DNA of 64,000 nucleotides, taken from Owenia fusiformis. Taxonomy: Eukaryota; Annelida; Polychaeta; Sabellida; Oweniidae. Both the position numbers and the translations under genes were made by a program. Every line of letters begins with the position of its first letter. The first letter of the stretch is position 1. Positions 37,901 through 49,900 of this stretch are shown here, piece by piece. Under the pieces are notes generated by a model. The model saw only the letters and a list, made by a program, of their open reading frames with translations. It had not been told where the DNA came from and searched no databases. The stretch spans positions 11,578,932 through 11,642,931 of the forward strand of contig CAIIXF020000012.1 in NCBI GenBank assembly GCA_903813345.2. Reading direction: 5' to 3'.

Positions 37901-40900
37901 ATTTATGTTTTTGAGTATCTGGCAATTTAATCAAGGGTAGAGTAGATGGTTAATATTACATTGTGACATGTACAGATTCATGGATATTGTATTCATAGGG
38001 ATTTGCAACTCCATTGAATTACTTATTGCTCTATGATGACCCTAAACTGACCTTAAACCCATTGGTTAGTAGCAATTACTATCCCCTGAGTAGAATCAGC
38101 TTGACCCCCCCTCCCTCAAAATTATAGGCATGTAGACATGTTTTTAAAATGAGACCTGCCCTCATTCTGTTTAATGGTTTTTCTATTCTCCTTGAATGAA
38201 ATCTAGAGATTCATAGAGTATTTCATCCCAAAAAATGATGTTTTATAAAGAGCTCAAAACATGTCTTTTAACATGTTTAGAGTTAATGGAAGTGAACCTT
38301 AAATTGACAGTGTAGTGATAACATTACAAAAATGATGTTTTGTTTACAATACTACCACTTTATGCTCCAAAAAACACAGATTAGAAAATCTTATTTTCTA
38401 GTTCATGCATTAATAATATTATTTTATTTAATTTTATTGTTGAAAGAGCAGAAATTGATACACATAGAGTGGACAATATTAGTTCAAGTGCGTATTTAGA
38501 TTGGCAGAATTGAGTCTTGATGAAATGTCATTTGACAATCATGTCACGTGATGGAAAACTTCTGCTCTGAAAATGAAATCAGTTAATAATCTAAACTGAG
38601 TAATATGGCACAGGTTTAGTTCATCTTTCAGTGATACTTACCCACAATGGCATAGGTTTTATCTTGATCAACTGGTGTTGTGATGTTCTTATTTGCACAG
38701 TACATTCTGAATGTACAATCCATGCTTTCTAGGTGCATCACATAAATCACCATTAGCACAAGTTCTTTATACTTTAACATGTTGAAACCCTTGTTTATAT
38801 TTGTATTCATCACTTCGTTTTATTTCTAAGTATTCACAGTATAATGTCAAACTTTTTTTATTTAAGTTTTAGCAAATGTTATTTAATTCTTATTTAATCC
38901 TAGCCAGGATGCAATATCTTATATGCTGTTTTATATCCATGACCTTTTATAACCATATTTGAATGCATGCTTTGTGTGATTTTGAATGAAGATGAGACTG
39001 TCATGAAATTATATAGGCCTACACCTCAAGTTTCCAGTTTTAAGTATGTTATTTAACGTCCTGGTTCTTAATATGCTTTTCAATATTGTTGTTTTTTTAT
39101 TTGATTTACATACCAAGTTGCTATTCCATATGAATTTAAGTTCATCTGACTCGAAGGCATATCCTAATTCATTTTACCCTATGCCAAGTAGAGTTTTAGG
39201 GAGATAAGTTGGTAAGATATATTCCTTATTTTGAGGTTTCCATATGCAGAACCTCCATATCTCCCGCTTCGGTGCATATCTTCCCGCTTCGGTGCATATC
39301 TTCCCGCTTCTGATAAGTAGTGGAAATGCAATAAAATGACTTTCCATATGAATGATTTGTTTATTTTTGCACCTTGTACTATTGAAATGGCCATATGTCC
39401 CTGAAACCTCTACTTGGTATAGGATAAAGCAGTTATGTACGGTCGGTTTGGATATTGGGTTCATCCTTCGTGAGATATGCACATCTAGCTTCGGTCCCTA
39501 CGGTCCCTCAGGTAGATATGCATATCTCCCTCCGGATAAACCCCATATCCAAAACCTCCCGGTACATAACCATTATTTATGTCATATCTTATGTAATATC
39601 AAAATGAAGTATAAGTTTGAATATTATCAAACATATCTTCTTAAAGTAGATGTGCAATGAAAATCTGTACAAACTATGATCCAAAGAACAGTACATTGTC
39701 AAATGAGCCCAACCATCTTCCAGATATTAGTTAATTAGTTAGATTTTAATTAGTTCATTGTTAACAGAGTAGAAACTGATGCACATAGAATAGACAATAT
39801 TAGTACAAGTGCGTATTTAGATTGGCAGATTGTATAGTGGTACAAACATTACAAAAATGATAATATCTAAAATAGATAAAAATGATAATGAAAATATAAT
39901 ACTACTATTTTTGTAATGTTTATATCACTACATAGTCAAGTTAAGGTTCACTTCCATTAACTCTTAACAAGTTATAAGACCATTAAAAAACATTAAACAG
40001 AATGAGGGCAGGTCTCATTTTAAAAACATGTTTACATGCCTATAATTTTGAGGGGGGGGGGGGTCATATTTTGTTTGCATCTAAAATTCATCTCAAATTT
40101 AAATATTTCTTAAATCTGAACACGTCTGTTATCAGAGCGCTTCCAATTTCCAGTCACATTTCCTTCATTTGACTTCCATTTTTAAAGAGTTTGAAATGTA
40201 TGCCATTGCAGTTTGTACTAGCAGGGGTTTCACTAGAATTTCTCACAACAGACTAAATAAATTAAAACAGGCAAAATTAATTGAAATCATAAATTTAACA
40301 TGGAAAAGTCGTAGAGTCCCTAAAAACAATAGGCAATTTTGTGAAAACAACCAGTGAAAATCGCATGTTGCCTGCTGCTAATGAAACCCCTGACTAGCAT
40401 ATGGAAAAAGGATTTATTGTAAAGCCTGTATATCCAAAAATATCTGGAAGGTGATTGGGCTCATTTGTCAATTTACTGTTCTTTGGATCATAGTTTGAAA
40501 TGTTGGGGGTTGTTTCTTCTTGAATTCTAGGATTTTTCTTGTAAGTGTTCTTTAAATTGCTGAAAAAGCACGCAAAAATGGTGGATGATAACCTGATTAA
40601 TGATAATAATTTTATAAACAATGTGCTTAAAGTTTTGTAAATAATTTACACCATTTAATTATATCTTCTCTACATCAAACTAACAGATCTTTGTCATTAA
40701 ATTCCATTATTAAGTAGTACATACATACTCCATACTCATACAAAATTACATATCATACTTATTTAATAAACTAAATCGTTGGAAATGTTGTTTTTTGAAA
40801 TAACATAACTATTTTTCATTGCTATTTTATGAATTAAAAAAGTCATGATAGATGATTTGCTTGAAAGAATAACAATAAAATGACTAATAGAACTCAATTC

Positions 40901-43900
40901 TATTAATTCAAAACTGAAATTCTAAGTATTCACCTTTGAACAAAATGAAACTTCTATATAGTCTTTAAAAATGTAAAAGTTCCTTCAACACCATTGTCAG
41001 TTGATATAATTGTACTAGGAAGTTATATAAAAAGTTGTTTACTGTAGTAGCAGTATTAACTTTATACCTAATATTCACCTTGAAGATGGTTCCTGCAGAA
41101 GTCATTATAAGAACTGTTCACTTCTTTCCTTTCCCTCTGTTCTTAAATTAAATGGCTGCTATATGTATATGGATTGGTTTCTTGCAGATATTTTCCTCTT
41201 TAATGTTCTCAAAAATAACTCTAGAAATAGCATAGTCATAGACCTGTCTCTCAATAACTAGTCTTACAAAATTGAATTTTAAAATAAAGAGATAAATGGT
41301 ATCAAATGTAGCTTTAATGCCCTTTTTTGAGTTGCAGGACCGGTGTCTGATAGGCATTCATAGCCAGAAAAGTGATGTCACAGATAGTTTTGATTCAGCA
41401 GTGGTACGATTTATCCATTGATTGGAAACATTGCAATTTATTTTTATAAATGCATTTTTGTTTAACTTCAAAAATGATAATATCACAATTACAGTCATCT
41501 ATATATCTTCTTTAATTAGAAATAGTTTATTTAAGTGACCCATAAACAATTTACATAAAAACAATACCAATGAACAGTATTGTGTATATTGTATTTTATT
41601 GTATCCTTTATTACCATATTATTTCATGTGCGTACCAATTTTGGTGAAAACATATTTACATCAACATTTTGAGATTTTTGTACATAAAATAAATTGCTTT
41701 TGTCTTTAAAATCATTTTACAATCATCCTGTTCTTTGAATATCTGGAGTACATTTTTTTCTCCCATTTTAAAAAGAGCTACTCTAAATCTAAAGCGCTGC
41801 AATATCACTGGAATTACAAATAAGGCATGTTTTGTTGCCCCATTTCTTGTTTTCCATTCAATGTTTGATTTGTTATATTTGATAATTTAATATATTTTGA
41901 GAGGAGTTTCAGTGATAAGGAGTCGTTGGTGAAATGGCCACTTGCTGATAAGAGGATATATAGAACCACTGCCTTGTTTTTAGGTTCACTATTTTACACT
42001 CATTTAAGCTAGTTTCAAGTGTCATTGTAATAATTACTTAACTAAGTTAATAAAGGTGTGTTACTATTATATGATCCTGAAACTCGCTCGGTGGTGAAGT
42101 AAGACCATCTTGCCAACTCATTGGCATATGTGCATCATAAGTAAAAAGTTATTTTTATTAAGCCTTTAATCATATGAGCTGCTCACTATGCAGTGGGACT
42201 ATTTAAATCAATATTCATTTTTAACTCATTCATTACATTCAATACACAAAAAGCACTATAATACTGACAATATTTTGAAAATTACCATATATGGTACCTC
42301 TGAAATAATATATATTGACAATGTATATACATGGGCATACATATATGAGCCTGGCCATAGGAAAACCAGTCTTATCACAAAAATTAAAATTGTGCTACAG
42401 AGCCAGAAATGTGCCCAAGATTAAGAGGAAAATGTGCTAAATTAAAATCCGACTTTTTGGTCTATATATGCAAGGAAAAATCGTTAAGTCATAAGTCATG
42501 GCTCATTTGAAAGGTCTTTTTGTGCTTTTTAAGATAAACTAACTATGTAATACTTTGACTTGGACGGATATGCAACGTGTCCCCTCTTCTTGCTCACTCG
42601 CCTTGGCTACATTCTTACAACGAGGTAAATTGTGCATGCAAGGTAAATTCTGAATGGCCAATCTTGGCTACATTTTCACAAGGTAAATCATGCATGCGAG
42701 GTGTCCCATTCAATTCAGTTTGAAAAAGGAAGCAAGGATCCAACTTGTTGAAAGATAAGTGAAATCATAATATCTTACACAGCCAATATAATTCGAAGTC
42801 GATAAAATTCGATGACAATTCGGCGCTATTTCGACGCCAAATTATGTTGGTGTTGATTAAGAAGTCGTTTCGACGCCTACCACTTTCAACATCGATTCGA
42901 AGTTTGATTTCGGTGCCAATTCAATTCTGTCATGAAGGTCTTATTTAGGATTCCTCCTTAGCAATTTCACACACCTTAGATCCTTGATACTCCAACTGTG
43001 TAGAATTATCCCCAACTTGCTGTATCGGTATCACTATTAATGTCAGATTCTGAATCATTTACTGGATTCAGAGCTTCAAATCGAATACTTACATCTGTAG
43101 TTGAAGGATAATGATGTTGCTTCCATTTTGGTTTTTCAATTTTTGTTTGTCCTCTGTTTTTTGTTCATGGGGTCCAATATTAAATTGTTCCAGCGGAGAT
43201 AAATCATTTCCTGGCTGTAGTATGTATATATATAAATTGAAATGGTTTGGAAATGTTTTATTCCAACAACTAAAATCTACATTATTGTTGTGAAATTGAG
43301 GAGCAAGTAAAACGATGTGTCTCTATAACGTGGTGTTAATTATATATGTCACAACCATAATGATATCTTGTTGGTATCCTGCTTGGTATTTACTCAGTGA
43401 GATGGGGTATATACATGTGCTCCCTCAGAGCGCCCATGACTGGAAAAAAATTATTTGCATTTGAATAATTTGTTCAATTATCATAAATAATAAAGAAGTT
43501 ATACATTCATAAATACTTAACAATGAATTAAGATATCAAATTGAAAGTTGAAACACAAAAAACGTTAATACTTGTTCAATCATATTCACAATAACACTTA
43601 TTTGTGAGCAACATATAAAAGTATGAAAAATTGTCTCAAAAGTTTTGCATCAAGTTTCACATAGAATCCAATTCAGTGTACAAGTTCATTTAAATTCAGA
43701 CAGAAAGGCCTCGGAAACCTGATTATAAAAATATAAGTGTTCATAGAAGAGTAAACACTAAAATGTACCAAAAGGCTAGGGAAGAAAAGACATAAATCGC
43801 AAGGACGCAAATCCCCAGCATTCCAAACAATGACATTGTGTACAAAGAAACATTGACAGTGGCTGACACCCCTTACCCAATTCAGGATCTTCAGGATATA

Positions 43901-46900
43901 CAGAGAAACACTGACAGTGGCTGACACCCCTTACCCAATTCAGGATCTTTAGGATATACAAAGAAACACTGACAGTGGCTGACACCCCTTACCCAATTCA
44001 GGATCTTTAGGATATACAAAGAAACACTGACAGTGGCTGACACCCCTTACCCAATTTTTTTTTTTTTTTTAACATTATTTATTTCCTTCATAATCAAAAA
44101 ATACACAAAATATCTACTACCAATCGCCATAGGCATTCTAGGTAGTTTAAATTACAATAGAGGATTAATTACAGTAATCATAGATGGTTTATTGGTAATG
44201 TGAGAGGTTGGGAGGGAGGGGGGGGGGTTGTCACAAGATACAAATGAGAAAAACATTAATTTGATGGAAACTTAAATGTACCAAAAGGCTAGGGAAGAAA
44301 AGACATAAATCGCAAGGACGCAAATCCCCAGCATTCCAAACAATGACATTGTGTACAAAGAAACATTGACAGTGGCTGACACCCCTTACCCAATTCAGGA
44401 TCTTCAGGATATACAGAGAAACACTGACAGTGGCTGACACCCCTTACCCAATTCAGGATCTTAAGGATATACAAAGAAACAATGACAGTGGCTGACACCC
44501 CTTACCCAATTCAGGATCTTCATGATATACAGAGAAACACTGACAGTGGCTGACACCCCTTACCCAATTCAGGATCTTCAGGATATACAGAGAAACACTG
44601 ACAGTGGCTGACACCCCTTACCCAATTCAGGATCTTCAGGGTATACAAAGAAACACTGACAGTGGCTGACACCCCCTACCCAATTCAGTATCTTCATGAT
44701 ATACAGAGAAACACTGACAGTGGCTGACACCCCTTACCCAATTCAGGATCTTCAGGATATACAGAGAAACACTGACAGTGGCTGACACCCCTTACCCAAT
44801 TCAGGATCTTCAGGATATACAGAGAAACAGGGTCATACACCCATGCTGAGACTGAGACTACCTATTTAACCTACCTGGGACCTGGTTGAGGTTGCTGAAG
44901 TTGAGGGTTTATTTGTTGTGGATGAATGTATTGTCCATGAAAACTCTCTGAACCATCTGAGCCATCTGGAAACCAATGCAACATGCAACCTGTTCATATC
45001 TTCCAACTCAGGTCAATGATTCATTTTCTCTGCAATACTTGTAGTTTAGAGCTATAATGGCCCATTATAGGTTTCTTAGCTAAGATAAGTAATAAATCCT
45101 ATATTACATAGCTAAGAAACCTATTATGAGCTGTAAAGCTTTAAACTACAATAATTGCAGAGAAAATGATTAATTGACACATCTGACAAGAGAACTAGTC
45201 ATATATATCAAAAATTTATATTATCCTTCGTTAACATGATAAACAGATGTATTATTAGTATAGAAGTGTTTTTATTATTATAATCAAATCAAATTGTTTA
45301 GTTTTTTATCTAATACAAATTATTAAACATTGCTGAACTAGTGCCGCTTACCTATAGATATATTGTTGTATACATTCTCATCATGTCGTGATACATCAGA
45401 GTATTCCACTCCCCCATTATCATATAGCTTCCTTGCAGCAGCAGCCCGTTCATTCTCTGCAATGTTGTACAATATGTTATTTATGGCTACCCTTTTCCAA
45501 AGAATTTCACATCTCTATCTACACTCTTTCAACAAACTATTTTAGTTGAGGTATTCATTATGTGTGTACATTGAGGTACTGTATTGTATATGGAGATATA
45601 TGTAACAGACTTTTACATTTCTGTATCCTCATTTAGTGGTAGTAACTTTTCCTTTCTCTCGAGTTAATGAGACCCATATCAGAAAATGAGACCAGCAACA
45701 TGGCAATGTCTTAAATTTGTATAATTTCATGTTTAGAAAATTCAAGCTTTATCTCATGCATTCAGTGAGTGTACCTTTTCTTTTCTCTCTTTTCTTGGTG
45801 ATGATGAGACTCACAGCTAATAACATAGCAATCAAAAACATTACAAGAAACATCACTAGAGTAGCCAGAAGTCCCTTCTGCAATGGTTCATGGTTACTGG
45901 AATAAATAATGCTTTTTTGCCAATGAATTCCAACGAACCCTGGTGTGTTCACCTTTTATACACTCCAAATGTAAGTGCAACTTATAAAATATATTGATTA
46001 AGTTTTCTGAATATGTATTGAATGTGACAACTTGTGTTATATGATTCTGAAATAGAATGTTCCTTTACCTAGTTCCAAACAGTAAATTCTGTTGAGAATT
46101 TTCACTGGTTTCATCTTTTGGGCAATCTGGGCATACATCACACTGTGAAACCACTTTCACTTCCCTTTTCAGACCATCATAGAACTTTGCAGTCAAGTTA
46201 TTGTATTCTAACTTACTTTCACGGACAGAATACTTTCCAGCCTTAAATAATGAATGAATAAACATAAGGAGCTCACATGTGTCAAACTAACAACTTCATG
46301 GTTACAGTTACAGCGCCTAGCTAAACGTGTTCAGTGCTCCAGACTAATTGGCCACCTTTAAAACCCCAAATTGGTTATCAGCCAATCTGACTTTATCTAA
46401 GCCCAAGTGCCAAATGGAAGGACCAAAAGTTGTAATGGAACCTAGCAAGGAAATTTCAACTCTAAGTACTCTATATCCTGAAACCGTGATCTAAAGTGAA
46501 AGAAACCATGTCAAATACCCCTTTTCTCCTATCATTCAAGAACCAACATCACAATTCTAGACCAGAACACCAAGGGACAATTCATTCAAACGGAAGACAT
46601 TACAATATATGTTTAAGAATTAATATAAATTGATAAACCAATACTCAGGACATCAAAAATAGTTGTAGATACTTGTATTCTTAAAAGATCATTTGGCATT
46701 CAATGTCAAATGATGTTGGGCAGACAAAATCCAGTCTCCTAACCCCCCTATCACACCAAACTCGTTCTTACCCGTTCTTGCCAGTCCTACGAAAACATCG
46801 TAAAACGGGCTCAATCTGGCTGGGGTCGGGAAATATGTCTGAAATAATTAGCTTCTTCGTTCTTAAAGAGTCTTCAATACGTCTTTCTCGTTCGCAGTTC

Positions 46901-49900
46901 GTTCAGGTCGCACCACGTCGGTGTGCAACGTAGTAGAACGCGTCCCTTAGTCTAGAAGGTCAACATGACCTGATTACAGAACGTTATGGTCGCCATCGAA
47001 TTTGAATCGATTCAAAATTCTTAAATCACATTCCCATCTGAGAACGATCATAAAGTTTGTAAATAGACCTTAGAAAGTTGCAGCTACGTTCATTCCGTTC
47101 GCACACAGTTTTGAAGAAAGCAGTGGCAACTTGTTTGGTGTGATAGCTATATTTTTGCTAACTCGTTCATAAGCTGTGTTAAATACGTTCTCAATCAGTT
47201 TAAACCCGTTTGCAATTAGTTCTACCTCGTTCTCAACACGTCCTCAGACAATTCAACTCATTGTTAAAACGTCCCTAGTAGGATTGAAGTACGACGGTTC
47301 CATTCGTAGTACGTCCAGCTCGTCGTTAGTACGTTGTCACTCGTTCTAATTGTAGAACGCGACGACCACGAGAACATTTTGAGCATTGTCTAAGTTCTAG
47401 AGGACCTACCCGTTCGAGTACGTTCGATGAAGTTTGTTAATAGATCCCAAACCATTCTTAGTAGGTCCAGTCCGTTCGTACACAGTTGAAGCCAGTTTTT
47501 GAGAACGTAGTGAGAACTAGTTTGGTGTGATAGTAGGGTTAGTCCATAAATGTACCAAAGGGTCAACATTCCTCCGCGAAAGAGAAGCAAGATAGTTGTA
47601 CATAGTTTATTCCATAATTAATTTATATTCAATTTCAAAAGATGGTTACTTCATTTATTTCACAATAAACTTGTACTTACTTGAACAAACTTCTTTTTCC
47701 TTGGATCTTTAGGATCTAACTGAAGATTATATATACCATAATCACTTATCCCATTTCCATCTTCATCAAATATACTTGTCATCTCTCCTGTAGTTTCGAA
47801 TTTCAGTTGTACCTAAAGATGCATTTAAAAGTAGCTCTTGAATGGTATATCGCAACTGGGTTAATTTTATATTTACTTTTATCTTTGATCTTACAACAAT
47901 ATATGCTTTGATAACACACTTTCTTGGGTGCTATTTCTTTATATAAGTTTTTAAATAGTTTGAATTCTGATGCATAGAAATTTTACCTTTTTTATCTTTT
48001 CAATGACTTCTTTTGGGTGTTCGACAAACGCCTCACAAAGTTTTGTTGGTTCAACTGTGCAGTAACTTTTTAAGGCAGAATTTATCCCAATTGCCAATGC
48101 ATGTGTAGCTTGAATAACATATGGCACCCAACTGTCTTCTTTTGTACCATTCATTTGCTCTGTCTGATCGCAAATATGTGCTCCACTTTTATCAAAAGAA
48201 TCTGGGAAATGACAATTAAATTTGCTCTTCCACCACTCTTTAAACCATTTTCTATTGGTTTTCATGTTCCATGGAGTTTTCTTAAGAAATTGCTTTCTGA
48301 ATTCTGTGTTTGGTTCAGTCTCCATTTTAAATGATAAGGACCCCAGCGCAATGTTTCCCAGTTCCTCGCTCTTTAGTTTATCATTTGTGTTTGTGGATTC
48401 AGACATGACAAAGGTGAAAATGCCACTTTTGGCATTATTCTTGAATTCTTTAAGGAATCTTACAGTGCTTTGGAGATCAGCAAGCAGAAAAACCACCTAC
48501 AAGTAAATTATTTTTGAAAATATTTGGAATATCAAGAGTAGATGTTTCTCTTTCGGAGTTTTGTAAAATGACACATTGGTCTTCCTCTTTTCTCCATTCA
48601 ATACTTGCATTCTTGTACTTGTACTTCCACTCTTCTATTTACTTATATATCCATAAAAAATTACCTTTGCATTTGACTGCTTCTCCAAAATGGCATTACG
48701 TGCTGCTGCATCTCTCTCATTTCCTTTTCCAGTGCTAATTGTCATCGTAACAGCCACGCAAATCTTAGCTTTCTCTGCCAAACTTTTGAATAGATTTGCT
48801 AAGTCAGTACCATAACGACTATCTGTATGCACAATAGAGACATATTTCCAGTTGTTTTGTACACAAAGTTGGATCATCCCAGCCACCTGTTTATCATCAG
48901 GAGTCACAACACGCATCAGGTATGGGTATTCCTTTCTATTACTCAACACTGGACTCGTGGAGCCATAACTGCACTGAACCTTCCCCATCTTTGTTGTGAT
49001 ATCAGCTAGGGCTTTTGTCTGTGAGCTGCCTAGTCCACCCAGAATAGCTGCTACCTTTAAACAAAGGGGTTTCATTGAGATTTGTATCTTATGACAATTA
49101 CCAGGTCGTTCACAGACGATGCAGAATGTATCTGTGTAACAACCCTGCAAAAATTAAGTTTTAATTCTAATGGTCGTGAAAATGGCGGTTGTTATAGTAA
49201 CATGAAAAATGGGTAGGCGGGGCAGATTATTTGACGTCATAGTGGCATATAATTCAGTTCAACATTGTGGAGAGTAACAAGTGTTTTAATGTCATGTAGT
49301 CCCATTTATCCCATGAAATAGTATGGGGTAAATGTTTCTATTCCTACTTTAAATGCTCAAAATAATGTCCATTGGATGCGACACACTTTCGATGACGTTC
49401 TACCCAATCCTGGAAGATTTTATGGAATCCATCAGGAAATCTAGCTCTGAGAGCATTTTGGACTGCATTCTGCAAATCTTCTGTCGATGCAAATCGAAAA
49501 CCTCTCAGCTCATCTTTCATTCGGCCAAACACGCCAAAGTCGCATGGGGCTTCATCAGGTGAATATGGTGCCTGTGGGAGAACTTCCATTCCGAGTTCTC
49601 CTATGGTGTTCAGTACAAGTTCTGCCCGGTGACACGGGGCATTATCCTGATGAAATATTCTTGTCGCCAACTCTAGGAGGGGGCGTTTCTTTGAGAAGGC
49701 CCGTTTGAGATGCCTCTTGAGAACCTGAAATAGTCAGTAGGATAGGATACTAATGCCTTTAACATTTGTACTTAACCATTTTTATAGTTCAAATCTGATT
49801 TTAAATTTGATTTAATGTTTTTACTCTTATATTGATTAATTTATTAATAATGAATAAGCTTACCATTGCATAATAGTCCTTGTTTATTCTCTGACCATCA

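Noticed and set aside
38781-38813. Upstream extension of the receptor signal peptide
   Set aside because: The first codon there is GTG in both copies, and the ATG at 38810 is absent in copy B. The shared ATG at 38780/58384 is preferred.
39174-39660. Frames around the CCCGCTTCGG repeats
   Set aside because: Overlapping frames on both strands in repeat DNA. No protein family match.
43673-44498. Minus-strand open frames ([17 protein letters not shown] repeated) across the 58-bp array
   Set aside because: They are repeat-borne frames. 58 is not a multiple of 3, so frames rotate and stop. No start context or domain.
23060-44830. CRISPR-like direct repeats
   Set aside because: Units are contiguous without unique spacers, in a eukaryotic intron. 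These are minisatellites.
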